This document shows, in pieces, positions 1-12,186 of a stretch of 64,000 nt of DNA. The stretch is from NCBI GenBank assembly GCA_947034895.1, contig OX344765.1:28463001-28527000 (forward strand), read 5' to 3'. Position numbers and translations under genes: made by a program. The stretch comes from Rhytidiadelphus loreus. Taxonomy: Eukaryota; Streptophyta; Bryopsida; Hypnales; Hylocomiaceae. The first letter of the stretch is position 1. The number at the start of each line of letters is the position of its first letter. Under the pieces are notes generated by a model. The model searched no databases, was not told the DNA's origin, and was given only the letters and a program-made list of their open reading frames with translations.

Positions 1-185
1 AATCTTTCAATCTATAAGTGATTTTTTTTTTCCCATGTGATCTCTAATATGTCTATTTTGATTTTTTATAGTTACAATTCCAAAAAAGAATTCCTAAAAC
101 TTATCAAAATGTTGGATTTTTGTTCAATTTAGAGCAAATTTCAAGAAGCTCAAAAAAGACCTTGGATATTTAGGGGTTATATATG
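1..185 (+). repeat. Dispersed repeat, copy 1 (same family as 4494-4680)
   Basis: This AT-rich stretch aligns by eye with 4494-4680. Shared words in order are the ataagtgat start, a short run ending in gatctctaa/gatctttaa, ggttacaatt/gttacaatt, aacttatcaaaatgttgg, ttgttcaattt and cttgg(g)catttA. No reading frame is kept. A short related phrase (ttgggcatttaggggttata) recurs in the first URB1 intron near 49131. The copy runs off the left window edge, so its true start is unknown. Confidence 0.6.
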
Positions 186-374
186 GCCCCACATTCCGAC
201 AATTGATATTGGACTCTCAAGTTAAAAGGGTAGTAAAATTTACATGAGACAAAATTTTAGATGGGATTGTTTTAATAACAAGGTTTAAATCAGGTGTACT
301 TATATTATAATTCATGAAGTGAAACTTGTATGTAGTCTTGTCTTTTGATCACATAGTGAGGAACAAGTTCCAGA

Positions 375-757
375 ATAATCTGTATCCATTTTTCTTATCC
401 GTATACAAACAATATACGTACGGCATCATAATATTCGTATCAGGATCAACGGTAGGGAAGGGGGTGTTTTTATTTTTTTTCAAAAATGATCAATGGCTAC
501 TAATTTTTTGGGGGAGGGGGGGGGCTAATTAATTGAGCAAGAAGTGTTCCTCTCTTTTGACAATCAATACGGGATAATCCGTATCCGTTTTTCTTATCCA
601 TATACAAACGATATACGTACGGTATCATAATATTCGTATCAGGATCAATGACAGGGAAGGGGGTGTTTTTATTTTTTTCCAAAAACGATCAATGGCTACT
701 AATTTTTTTGAGGAGGGGGGGGGGTATTAATTGAGCAGGAAGTGTTCCTCTCTTTTT
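375..757. repeat. 199-bp tandem duplication with G-rich tract
   Basis: Two direct copies begin at about 375 and 574 (offset 199 bp). Both carry tatacgtacgg, atcataatattcgtatcagg, gggaagggggtgtttttat, gatcaatggctactaattt and a run of 8-10 G followed by ttaattgagcaagaagtgtt. Differences are scattered substitutions. Open frames at 326-532 (+) and 500-682 (-) cross the duplication and have no coding character. Origin unknown. Confidence 0.85.
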
Positions 758-1260
758 AGGGGATAGTGAAACTTGAGTGCCTACTTTGGTTCTTCAAATC
801 TTCATTATTTGAAATTCCAATCCATCAAGTAACCAAGGTTACCTAAAAGTATCAAAATAAGTATTTCAACATAGTTCATATTCTTAAACTATCGTGTTTT
901 TTGTATTCTTTTGTTGAGCCTTCTTGGTAATTGAAAAAAGTTTCTTAATTGTCTTAGCATAATTATATGTTTAGGACACTATGAACAAATTCTGAATTTT
1001 CAAAGTATTGAGTATAGGTGTACTAAAAATTGACTACAAGCTCTTGTAGTTAGAAGGTGGAAATTTCAAGGCAAGGAATATGCAGAAGAAGTTTTGCAAC
1101 AAAATCATAATTGTGTGTGTTTGCCTAATATACCTTAAAAGATTTAACCCTTGAAAGACTTAGCTCCCTATGGCCAAGGTAGTCACCAAAATGCTCCGAT
1201 TATTGAACCAATATGCATCAATTCTTTGTTTCTATAGTGAACAATGAAGTCATTCATTGA

Positions 1261-1565
1261 CATTAGAGAATTTTTCAGGCGATTGAGAGACCTCAAGTTC
1301 CTTGACGTTCCTAGACTATGGGAACGTCGCAGAAGCAGCAGTCTACTGCTGACGTGGCACAAAGATTGCCACGTCAAACTGCATTAATTAATTTTTAAAT
1401 ATTTTTTTTATCATATAAAGAAAAAATTATTTTTAATTATTTTTAAATTATTTAAAATTTACTATTAAATATCCTGACTGTTTACAGTATGGGGAACAAC
1501 CATGGTTTACAGTATGGGGAACCATGGCCAGACAGTCTCTCAGAGGCCTCATTTCTCCCCTAATG
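1261..1565. mobile_element. MITE, CATTAGATG family, copy 1
   Basis: The ends read cattagag...ccctaatg. Internally it has an arm gctgacgtggc..gccacgtca, an AT-rich spacer, then a second palindromic block around aaccatggtt and ggaaccatgg, ending in cagtctctcag. The layout (CATTA end, ACGTGGC/GCCACGT palindrome, AT-rich middle, second palindrome, TAATG end) matches the copies at 17303, 18992, 20398 and 41505. No coding capacity. It is the most diverged copy at its ends. Confidence 0.55.
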
Positions 1566-4065
1566 ACACTTTTGGCCTTCAATATCCTTCAAAGGTTAAA
1601 TAGGCTTTAGAGGGTGTTTTGAAGAGCTAGGGGTGCTACTCAACCTTTTTGGCTTCAAAAGCAAAGATTTTGCTCAAAAAAATACAATTTTTTTTCTTCT
1701 CTAAAAAAACATTCAATTGCTATAAAATCTTGAGGGTCATATTGCCATTTTTACTTAGATGAATGTTTACTTTTTGTATAGGGGAGCCAACTTGTCCCTG
1801 ATTACCCCCCATTTCCAACCTATAGACTGCTTTATTTATGTGAAGTTGACATACAATTTGAAGAACAGTTGTGGCACATAATGATTGGCTGCAAAGTTGT
1901 CAATATTGCAACTAGCCCTTGGTCGATTTGACAACCAGCCCATGGTCATAAATAGAAAGGTCTACATCACCATTGTAGGTTGAAGATAATCGTCCACTAA
2001 AAAATTCATAGTAATTACGTTCTGTGTAGTAAAATTTTGAAAAAATATGCAATCCTTCCAAATTCTATTTCTGTACATGGAAAAAATTCGGCACCCCATC
2101 CAAAAACCTGTACTCTAAGTATGTGCAATTGCTTAAGTGGTTGGAAATGGGTCGTCTCTCCTAAATAACTGAATTTTGCTTGTTCCATAATTTGCTTGTT
2201 TCATCCTGCCGTATGGTAGTATGCTCTTAAAGCGTGCATCTAACTAGAAGAACAGCTCTTTCCATAAACATGTGGATGCAAACACTCAAAGGACATTTTT
2301 GGTAGATAGCCCCCAAAAGAGCGGTTCGTAGGAATTTGGAATCACAATGATCAGAGTCAGAATGATTTTAATACGATTTATTGAAGTGTAAGTGCCACAG
2401 ATATTTATTCTTGTGCGTAGGCTGTAGCATGATGAGGTGCAAAATGATTGTGAATAGAGTAGGCTATTGCTAGTAATGAAGAATGCAGAGGTTAGCATAG
2501 TCCGGAGTAGTCCTTAACTCCTTATTGCATGCACTTCAAATCCAGAGATAGAGTCATGGACATGTGAAACATCTCTACTATATAGTAAACCTGACACTGG
2601 GCAGCCTCAGGACGTACAGATACTCATATTTTACTAGAAACACAATGAAGAACCCAATGGACAGCACAAAGCACTCGGAACATTACGTCCTTTGCATTCC
2701 ATCTTGTCCCTCAAACCGCACATGTGCCAAGACATTTGTGCACCACATGCGCTAACTTTGAGTGATTTTAGGAACTGCAAGCACGATTTTCAGGCCTTTT
2801 CTAGGAGCGATTGAAAATTCGAGCAGGCTACCATATATGATAATAGTGGCACCAGTCCATGCAAGTTTGGAAGGTATTTTTGGGGACAAGGTGAAGGGGT
2901 GGCGTACTGACAGACAGCAACTGTTTCATTAGGAAAGATTATCTTCATTAGATCACTGCAGTTTAGGCATTTCTTAGTGGTTCAATGTTCTCTGGAACTG
3001 ACAACTGCTGCTCAGTTCCGTGCCTTCCTGGATGGGAAAGTTGGACCTCAAAAACTGCACACAAGTTTGGGCCCATTTCTAGGTTTAGGCATCCCCAGAC
3101 GCCGATTCAGTTGGAAAAGTCGGTGATGTCAGCTTCAGTTGGTACAGGGGAATTCCTCGAAAAACAAAACATGGCAATGGAATTCCGTTTCATTTGTTTA
3201 ACCCTTTCAACGTCGAAGGGGCGATGCTCAAAAAGCATCCTTTTGTATCACCATGTGAATCATTGGTAAAACAAATAGCAAAAGCAACTATTGGAAGTCT
3301 AAGTACTGTACAAGATCTTTCCTTTTCAAACCCAATTCCAAGGATGAATAGTTGCACTTTCGTCCTACATTCAAAGATTCCTTGTCATCCATCGGACGTT
3401 TGGTGTCCGTGTCGACGTTCAAGGATTAAAAACAAAACAAAACAAACAAAAACAATTCCGTTTCATTTGTGTCAAAACAAAAACAACATAAAGTTCTGCA
3501 ACAGGACGTTGCGATGTTTATTTCTTTGGGGTCCAACCAAATTGCTCATGTGACGATCAATTGCATTACTAAGACTACCTATAGTTTATCCAATTTTAAC
3601 CCCTAAGTGCCTGAGGCATTCAAATCTGGTGTTTGCAAAACTTTGAAGTTAAATAAAACCTAGCTAAGTTGCTATTTTTAGCAATTTATGTTTTTGGAAA
3701 GTTCTTCTTGGAAGTCTAGTTTTAGCATCCCAAATTAGATCTTGAAAATAAATCATAGTGATTTTTCTATTCAAGATTTTGTGCAAGGGGACCCCATTGC
3801 AATCTTGGCTTCTTGTAGTGTTGAGAGATCTTGGAAATGAGCCTCAAATACACTAGATCTTGGAGAAAAAATCACATTCAAAATTCATTTAAATTTTTTT
3901 ATGGAGTTGATTTTGAGAAGCCATAAATTGATTGGGGTTATACATGCTAGTCCCTTTAACCTCATATTTCTTTGGTCACCAACTTTTTAGATTTGACTTG
4001 TGAAAAGAGGATTGAAAGACTTTACATCACTTTTGCAATTTTAACACCCTCATGGTCAAACAATA
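1566..4065. other. Intergenic DNA without recognisable gene
   Basis: AT-rich sequence without a convincing coding frame. Several short open frames (for example 2985-3269 and 3194-3553 on the plus strand) overlap each other and show no domain I recognise. A CACTA-like terminal word (cttcttgtagtg) occurs near 3810, but no matching opposite end was found. Confidence 0.5.
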
Positions 4066-4485
4066 GGGGTAGTCACACCTTCTTCACTTTGCACTTGGAG
4101 AATGGAGAATGAGAAGTTGGTGAGGGTTTGGAGGAGCCAATGGGAAGCCGTCGTGAGTGAAGGAGGTGTGACACCCCTAAAAGATGTGTTGAGAGTGGAG
4201 AATGAAAAAAGTGGAGAAGCAACTTACCTAAACCTAAGATTAGACATAAAGTTGGAGGAAAATTGGCAACAACAAAGGTAAAGCGGCAATGAAAGGTAAA
4301 AGTGTAGAGCACAAAAGAATCTTCTTAATCTTCCGCACTCCCAACCTTCACCTCAAGAGGTGAAGACTAGGAGTGTGGAAGATATAAGCACTTAAGTATA
4401 TTCTACCAACATGAAGCCAACCCCAAGCCGCCACCTTTCCATTCTCCATTCTCCAAGTGTAAAGTGAAGAAGGTGTGACTATCCC
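4066..4485. mobile_element. TA-flanked MITE with ~47-bp terminal inverted repeats
   Basis: The left arm 4066-4112 (ggggtagtcacaccttcttc...) and the right arm 4439-4485 are inverted copies over about 47 bp with two to three mismatches. TA dinucleotides sit immediately outside both ends (4064-4065 and 4486-4487), which is the target duplication of Tc1/mariner-type elements. A second hairpin lies inside near 4329-4381, with the perfect core cttcacctc-aa-gaggtgaag. No coding sequence. The 4073-4312 minus-strand open frame is part of the repeat. Confidence 0.75.
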
Positions 4486-4493
4486 TAATAAAG

Positions 4494-4680
4494 TCTTTCA
4501 CTCCATAAGTGATATTGTTGTGTTTTCTTTCCCTATGAGATCTTTAACATGTGTAGTTTGAATTTGTACGGTTACAATTTAAAAAAATTGATACAACTTA
4601 TCAAAATGTTGGCATTTTGTTCAATTTGGTGCAAATTCCAAGAATCTCAAAACAAGTCTTGGGCATTTACGAGTTAAGTA
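4494..4680 (+). repeat. Dispersed repeat, copy 2 (same family as 1-185)
   Basis: Begins just outside the MITE's right TA and aligns with window positions 1-180, sharing the gatct, gttacaatt, acttatcaaaatgttgg and ttgttcaattt words. The MITE at 4066 therefore probably inserted next to, or into, a member of this repeat family. Nothing coding. Confidence 0.6.
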
Positions 4681-5286
4681 TATACATACATTTGGGTTAG
4701 GTAGATTACTTTGACATAGACATATTGGGCAGATACATGCATTTTACTTCATTGAATTGTGGAGACGTAAGCTGTTGTCATCGACAGAAATTTCTTCTCT
4801 CACCTAGAAGAAGTCGAATTTTGCCGAAAAGCGTTACACTGGTTCCATCTTTAATTACTTGTAAATTTACACCAAAGTTGGCATTGATGTAGTACCCCTT
4901 ATCAATAACGAATGTACGACGATGCTCGTACAGAAGAAAAGAGAGAAGACGGTGTGTGGTATGAACAAAACAAGCTACCTTTTTTATTTCATAGAAACGG
5001 GGCCAAAAAATTTCCCCCCACCGTGCGTGTCTAACCAGAACAGGCTGCTGTCGGTGACATGTACATGAACACTCTGTTTTAATTCTAAGTAGGCACACGC
5101 TGGACACCCACCGAGTTTCTTCTTTTCCGGATTCTACATCCGACATTGGTCGGTAGATGCTGAAAGTGCCAATCAAAGAACTGGACATTCTGCGTTTGAC
5201 ACTCTTGTACAATCAGACACTCTTGTCCCCAGGACAGTCTAACATGGGGAATTAAAAAAGAATATAAAAACAATCACATTTCCTAT
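4681..5286. other. 3' flank of the sulfate transporter
   Basis: Lies downstream of the sulfate transporter stop codon. Open frames on the minus strand (4778-5212, 5085-5273) are not supported by any recognisable domain and probably fall in 3' UTR or intergenic DNA. I see no clear polyadenylation signal that I would defend. Confidence 0.45.
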
Positions 5287-8200
5287 TTAAACTGATCTCT
5301 CGGCACTGGTCTTGTTCAACATGATGGAGCACACTTGCACACCCTCAGCCACTGTGAAAAACACCCACTCCGACCCCAGCAGCTCCAAGAATTTTGACGT
5401 GTCGAACTTCTGCATGACCTGAGTCCCCGGGTTCGCAAACGCCAACTGCAAATCCATCACATTTCTGTGAGACCTCAAGCTCTAAACTGTTCACATCCTT
5501 CTTGTTGCATTTGAAAATACACATAGCTACATGCAAAAAAACAAGGCATATTGTCATTTGAAAGCCCAATATACCTGAACGCCTCGTCTCTTTGTAGTCT
5601 TTAGAAGCTCCTCGAAGGCAATGATTCCGCTGGTGTCAATATTCGTTACAGCTGCACACCAACAGTAGGTAAAAATTAAATGACCGGATCACATATTCTT
5701 TTTTTACATGCACGCAAACTTCTTGACCTTCTGCAAGATGAAATTACTAAAAGAACCTACAGAACAATTCGAACTTCTCTAAATTGACAAACTGGAATAT
5801 CTTGCACACCTGTTTAACATCGTCGACAAAAGAACAGGCTTATCGAGTGTTCAAACTTTATCATCGTCATTTTTCAGTCAGGCTGTAATCTAAGCACAGA
5901 TGTTACAAACTGAAGGGAGAGTGGCAACTTACGGGTCACGTCCACAATGAGGTACTGAATGGGAGCCCCGCCCGTCTGCTCCAGCCTTGCCACCTCGTCC
6001 TCGAGGTAATGTAGCACTTTGTCGTGAATGTACTGCGAGTTGGAGAAGTAAATGGCCGCGTCGATACGAACTGCGACAATGCCGGGTGCCAGAGTGGCGT
6101 CAGGGTACTGCTCCACGTTGCGGTAGACGTTGGTCCCGGAGATGTTCCCCAAGCGAGCTGTGTGGGGACGCGTCACGTTGAACAGGATCTTGACGAAGGA
6201 GATGCAGACGGCGATGAGGAGGCCGATCTCCACTGAGACGAAGAAGACGCCGAAGAAAGCTCCCAAAGTGGCCAGGAAGTCGAACTTGTCAACCTTCCAG
6301 ATGAGGTAGGCGGCCCTGAGGTCGATCAAGGAGAGGACGGCGGAGATGATAATAGCGGCCAGGATGGCGTTGGGCGTATACTTGAACAACGGCGTGAGAA
6401 ACAAGAGGGTGAAGAGCACCACAACGGCCATGACGATGTTGGACATGGCGGTTTTCACTCCGGCCTGGTAATTCACGGCGGATCTTGAGAATGACCCTGG
6501 GCAGGAGCAACAGTACAAACCACGTCACAAAAACCATCCACAAAAGCGACGGAAAAAGTCTTTAAACAGCGAGGAAAATAGAAGTGGCTTATTCACCCCG
6601 GAATCAAGGACCATCTACCAAAAGAACAAAGGAAAGAAAAGTGTTCAAACACGTGAAAAAAAGAATTTGTTCTTTCGCCCTGAAATCAAATCACAAACTG
6701 TGTAACAAAAAGACCTAAGAAACCAAGCAAGGATATATGAAACTGTCCAAAACAAGTGAAAAAAGGCATGGTTTTTTCGCCCTGAAATCAAATCACAATC
6801 TGTGCAACAACAAAATCTCATAAAACAAGCACAGGCAAGGTTTAAAACATAAATGCACAACAGAAGTGGATAAGTACCTGTTGTGACGTAGCAGGAGGTG
6901 ACGGAGCCACAGAGGTTCATGACACCGAAGGCAATCATCTCCTGGTTACCATCGATGTGGTAATCTCGGAGTGCAGCAAAGACACGTCCAATTGCAACCC
7001 CCTCCGTGAGTGCAATGAGGGCAGCCACCAATCCTATCTTCGCTCCCTTCGCGACGAACTTCCCAGTGAAGAAAATCTGATCTGCTGAAGTAGGGTTGAC
7101 TCCTTTCCTGATGTGCCCGACCTACAAGAAACAGACTGATTAGAAACTTGTGTAGACCACACAAATAGTCACCATGCTCGCAATTCGCATTCAATTGACG
7201 TTGCTCAGTCTTCACGCTTATCAGGAAGGTAAGAAACTCACAACTTTGACGCCGTGATGGTTTGACTTGAAGATGAACACAAACAGTGTTGCAAGGATAA
7301 CCGAAGTAAGAGGTGCAATTGCAGAAACCCAGAACAGCTTGGGTTTCTTCTTGGCCTACACATCCGAGTGTCACATTCAGGAGTTTTAACCTTCACCATC
7401 ATTGACCCACAAAGCAAGCTCAGAGAGCAAACTCTAATAAAACCAAAAGAAACTAGAATAATCGCGTAAGCATGTAGTGTCATCCCCAATCTTGATCTCC
7501 ATGCAACTGACGGAATCGTAGTTATCCTCCTAAATGTTCGAAAAGCAACGAGGAGAAAACAACAAGAGTTCAGATGTGCTAAAATGACTTTGGACAATGC
7601 AAGGGGAGTTAAATTGTTTACATACCACAAACTTGGTTGCGAGGAGGAAGGCCAAAAAGGCGAGTCCAATCACGATAGACCGCCAGTTCCACTGCAAAGC
7701 AGACAGCCCAAAAATCATCACCATGCCACCAACAAACATGAAACCCTAATTTCACGGAGTACAAAACGCCATTTCTTGGATCTCAAAATACCTTCAGAAA
7801 TACACCAGCATATCTCCGAAAAGAGAATTCACAGCACTTTGATTCTCTACAGCAGTTGGATTTTCTCTTACCTCGTCGATTTCGCCCCAGACCGATTTCA
7901 TGACCGGGATGAAGCCCGTTTTGGTAGTGAAGTGGGTGATGTTGAGCAGTCCCTTAAGCTGTTGCAAGGCGATGGTGACTGCGGCGCCCGCCATGAAGCC
8001 AATAATCGCCGCATGCGAGAGGAACTGGATGATAAACCCCAGGCGGAAGAGACCCAAGGCGGTCTGAAACAGGCCCGCGAAGAAAGTCGCCGTGAAGGCC
8101 AGCTGCAAATACAAGGCCGGCTGCTTCGTGGGACTAAGCTCCTGCTTCAATAATGTCCCCAGAAGCAACGACACCACGGCCACGGGACCGATGGCGATGT

Positions 8201-9086
8201 CCCGGGAGCTTCCGAGCGCGGCGTATACCAAAGGCGGCACAAAACTCGAATCTGAAAATCGCTCACAACACACAATAAGCCAATCAGAAAGATTCACTTC
8301 TTGCCTTAACGTCAAAAAATTCCTGAAACAATCGAATTCTAATCAAATCCAGTGCTACAAAGAGCGCTTGAATATTCCAGACTCAATTTACAAAGCGCTT
8401 GAAGTTTTTTGAAACTCTGTTTTTTCGTTGAGAACGATTCTCTTTCCAAATTTCAAAAGCCCAGCTCAATTTCAAAAAAACTTAGGAAAAACGCAGACAT
8501 TGAACGTTCCCGACCAGTGATGAAAACACTTTTTAAGATTCTCTCTTTACAACACTCCAAATATACTGAAACCCCGCGCTCTTGAAGGTCTGCAATACTT
8601 ACAGAGTCCATTGACAGCCGGCACTCCAGCAAGCTTCGCGTACCCAAGATCCTGCAGTCCCAACCAAAAAAATCTTGTTATTCATTCTTTTAAATCCAAC
8701 TCTGCGTCCCGCGTGCTGCATCACGAAAACAGGGGAATTGCGAATGGAGTGTGAAATTCTCGGGGTCCTTGTATTGCGCTTGCCTGGGGAACTGCGAGAC
8801 TGGCGATGGTGAGTCCTGCGACAAAATCGTTGAGGAACATCCTCGGTTTGTATGTGCTGAGCCATCCGAAGATGGGGAAGACGAACTTGAGGCCCAGCCA
8901 TCCCTTCCTCCTTGGCGTCTGCCCCTTGAATTGAGCCACGGGTGCGTCGTAGAGAAAAGTCTCCCACAAGCCATGGCTGACTTCCTTCACCACGCCGCCG
9001 CGGGGAGGCACAGTCACCTTATGCACCAGGGGCACTTCTTCTCCGCCGAAGCGGCCGTCCCCTCCGCCTTGAACATGAGGCGCCAT
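5287..9086 (-). CDS. SULTR: Plant-type sulfate transporter (SULTR), 9 exons, 651 aa, complete
   Basis: Proton-coupled sulfate uptake carrier of the SLC26/SulP family, expected in a cell membrane. Coding exons (minus): 9086-8784, 8651-8603, 8251-7872, 7691-7626, 7355-7242, 7121-6878, 6496-5933, 5651-5575, 5445-5287. They join in frame to 1956 nt. Visible signatures are HKVTVPP near residue 22, [14 protein letters not shown] (~88-101), the SulP signature [20 protein letters not shown] (~116-135), [37 protein letters not shown] (~386-398) and [20 protein letters not shown]-terminal STAS domain contains PVTNIDTSG (574-582), the nucleotide/phospho-site loop. Length is typical (~650 aa). The start is the first in-frame ATG before the conserved block. 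Intron 1 uses a GC-AG donor; all others are GT-AG. Family is certain. The subgroup (1-4) cannot be settled by eye. Confidence 0.96.
6640..6850. repeat. Tandem duplication (~102 bp) inside intron 6 of the sulfate transporter gene
   Basis: Two adjacent copies share gtgaaaaaa, tttcgccctgaaatcaaatc, acaa(a/t)ctgtg, then a diverged caagcaagg/cacaggcaagg end. Copy 1 starts near 6640 and copy 2 near 6748. The duplication lies wholly within the intron (6497-6877), so it does not change the protein. It creates short open frames that are not coding. Confidence 0.8.
8652..8783 (-). other. GC-AG intron 1 of the sulfate transporter
   Basis: Reading the minus strand, exon 1 ends ...GTTCCCCAG and is followed by gcaagc. 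Exon 2 begins GATCTTGGGTAC after ctgcag. Only this GC donor gives the conserved [12 protein letters not shown] junction at phase 0. A nearby GT that preserves the frame is absent. CAG|GCAAGC fits the known strong exon-side consensus of GC-AG introns. Confidence 0.85.
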
Positions 9087-10360
9087 CGCTGCTGCTTTTC
9101 ACACCTGCAACAACAACCACTTGGACAGTCAATTCACCATCCTCACTAATTTCCACAATCAGTGCTCAAGCTTTCTCAAGAATTGGACTGCTCGAAGTGA
9201 AGGGGAACTGGGAGTTTGGGGCGCATGAGTTCAGTTCGAATGACCACATTCGCAAATTGAGTAATTTGAGTCTGTTCGTCTGCGGCGGAGGTGGAGATGC
9301 GGGAAACTCCAATGACGGAGAGGGGAGCTACGAAATTGTACGCTAGGTGCTCGGAGGGACGACACTCTAGAAATGCACACTGCTGGTACACTCCCTGTTA
9401 ACACGCACGTACTAGGTGTCACCTGAGGAACACTCGACTTCACTGCGAGAGAACACTCAAATTACGAAACTTAGACTGTGATTAAGTGGTTTGCTAGACA
9501 TCACCGAGCGACCACAAACCTAATTACACATCCTGTAATTACTATAGTTAGCGCACTAATATGTAGCGACAGTGCCAAAATCCTGCATCCTTGGGCTCGT
9601 CGATGGACGTGACGACCTTCAGGTCATCGAACGGAAGGAACGCGTCAATAATTATCCCTTCACGTTTCTTCACGGGACGTGTTCCCTCCGGAGGTCTATT
9701 GAAGATCGAATCGTTGCACGAGAATCGATTCCAGGTACCTGAAGATTTCGACACTAATCTAAACTTCGAAATGTGGCTCCCAATTGACATATATGATTCG
9801 TCGACTCCTTTGTGAATTGGAGTCTGTTCAACACGTCAAGAATCAAGCTTTCGAAGCTTAGAAGTGCGTGCTGCAAGTGAGGCCGACTTCAACCTGCACT
9901 ACACTAATTTTTTTTTTTTTTTTTTTCAAAACTAGACTTTCTAAACTAGCTCCCCATCGATCGACCCTCTAATACGTACGAATCGTACAGATTTGACAGA
10001 AAAGGAAAGTTCACGGTCCCTGAATCCCAAGAAGTTCCCTCACCAGTGATGTCGGGATTGTTCAGGACTCCCAAATCGCAGACGACACTCGCGTCATGTA
10101 AATCAACACGTCCGCACGGATTTTCTTTTATACGCAACATCTCCCTCCTTCCCGACGTCGACGCTCCTATCTGCTGCTCCAAGGGTTAACTTGGGTTGCA
10201 AAGTAAAAGCAGCTCCAGAAGTGCTTTAATTATTGCTTGTCGCGGAGCACGAAGTACTCTGGGATGACGTTGGCTCCTGAAAACCGGGGCCACGACGCTG
10301 CCTTTTGGGATCTTCGTGTGTAGAGCAGACTCATCGATGCCATCGCTACTTACTGTTTCC
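9087..10360 (-). promoter_or_regulatory. Upstream region / probable 5' UTR of the sulfate transporter gene
   Basis: On the minus strand, a good splice acceptor (ttgttgttgcag followed by GTGTG) lies about 19 nt before the ATG, so a 5' UTR intron is possible. A donor-like aacagtaagt on the minus strand near 10350 could pair with it, but this is a guess. Open frames at 9176-9443, 9548-9790 and 9946-10182 (-) have no recognisable domain. A 19-base T run sits near 9909-9926. No sulfur-response element is claimed. Confidence 0.35.
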
Positions 10361-11728
10361 GTTCTGTGAGTGGGAATGAACGCTGTCGCTTTTGGTTGAC
10401 AGATGAGGATCGTTCCGAAGTGCTAGTAAGGATGTTTCCGAAATGTCAACGGATACCCAAGGATTTTTTTCACAAATTTCAAGGACAATTTACTTGTAGA
10501 TGGTGCAAGTACAGGCAAGCATCCTTGGCCGTACATACCTTTCCTTTTCAGCTGTTTCTCTATAATAATTTACTCTTTGTCAATCACTGCAGGTTCGCCA
10601 AGTCGCATATAACCGACCCAGACCTCTACTTACGATGTCATCTCAGACTTCCAGATGCTACTAATAACTGATGAAGCTTAGAGCACCTGCAAAGCACATG
10701 CTCAAGATAGGACTGCCTGAGCCTATAAGTAAAGGTTTGCTGCTGGGGAAAAAGAAAACCCCACCCATGATCATTTACCACTTACGATCGAATTTGGAAA
10801 TTTCGAATCGGAGATCCCCAATCCCGAAGAGGATAGAAAAGTTAGAGAAATATCAAATTAACTCATCTTAAAATTGAGGCAATCAATTTTTACATGTGTT
10901 AACTTGGTTGGAAGAAGTTTTGTAAAGAGCTTGTTGTACAGGCACATTCGATTCCACCTGCCAATGACACCCCAATTCTATCGTACAGGGTTCTTTTGAA
11001 GCGTTAATTTCGTTGTACCCATCATCATTCATTTTCCCCAAATTGCTTGACCAGTACACAGTACACACTACTGTCAGACATCCCCAGAGCACGTGATGTA
11101 TGGAATTATTTTAACATTGTTCATTTTCAACAGAGACACGAGATACGGAGTATTATTAATTTCTTGAGCTTGTAGAAATCAGGAAGGTCGTTCAGAAATG
11201 TTTTTTTTTTTTAATTCATGTTATATTCCTTACGACTATCAGATTCTGCATGCAATAAAGTGTGACACGGGTGACACAGAGAGCTAAGGTAAGCATGATT
11301 TCGGAACTAGGCCTTTCGGTAGCTAGGATTTGGTGCGAGAATAGAGAATGCGACGAAAGGAAAAGTGACAGTGTAAAAGTGTTGTGAGACCACTCCGAGG
11401 GTTCACAATGCCACATAGAACTCGAATCTCAGGGATTGCCACAGACTACTACTTCTATGATTTCACTGATTGAATAAAATTCATACTCCGTATTTGAATA
11501 GACTCTGAGAGAATCTATGTTTCCAAAGGGTATAAGTTATGCAGATGATCAGGACTGGGTTGGTTGTACTCCTGTTTGAATTTTTTTGGTGTTTTTCTCC
11601 AGAGAGAACCGTCAAGAAGATGCACTCCTCTGTTTCAATTTTCGGCTTTCAATAGTGTGAATTCGTTAAGAATCTGTTCAAAAATTTCAGAAATTTCAAT
11701 TTCGTGTTTTCTTTGACATACCGTTGTT
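10361..11728. other. Intergenic DNA, no gene recognised
   Basis: Contains a 101-codon plus-strand open frame (10366-10671) and several shorter ones. None shows a domain, signal peptide or codon pattern I can recognise. I see no inverted-repeat element here. AT content rises toward the right. Confidence 0.4.
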
Positions 11729-12186
11729 TACCAATGAAGCAAAGGTCCCTATTTGCATCCTTGAAAAGGGAGCCCCACGATGAATAAAATTGTCTTATAT
11801 GGCTCCTCAGCCAACCTCAATCCTTGCATTACCTGATAATTCACTCCTAGGCATCTAGGGAGGCATAATATCTCCTAAGCATTGGGAGGACCATTGCCTT
11901 GTTATACAATGTTATGTCAACTTAATATTTGTTTGTAGTCAAGTTCTATATATATTGAAGATTACCGATTCTATTATACGGGTCAACTTTTTCTCCAAAC
12001 AAAACTATACAAAATATTGTCTAACCATGTTGGGGAAGGTATTATGCTTCACTAGATACCAAGGAAGGACTTGTTAGTTAACTCAAGGATTGGGGTTGGT
12101 TGACGAGCTATACAAGACAGTTTCATAGAGGTCCCCTTTTTCAATTATCCCCCCAAAAAACTGCCTCATTGGTAAATAATGTTATG
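11729..12186. repeat. Two inverted copies of a ~180-bp dispersed repeat (third copy at 63593)
   Basis: The left arm (about 11729-11920) and the right arm (about 12030-12186) are inverted copies. Shared words are tttaccaatga(a/g)gca, ttgtctta/ttgtcttg, (t/c)gtcaaccaacc/ctcagccaacc, aatccttg and catctag(g/t). The same sequence recurs in the orientation of the right arm at 63593-63830 (ggggttggct, cctcattggtaagcaatg). It is non-coding, and the two arms could pair as a long imperfect hairpin. It may be one fold-back element or two insertions. Confidence 0.7.

Noticed and set aside
3800..3820. CACTA element ending at cttcttgtagtg
   Set aside because: No matching left terminus or target duplication was found upstream.
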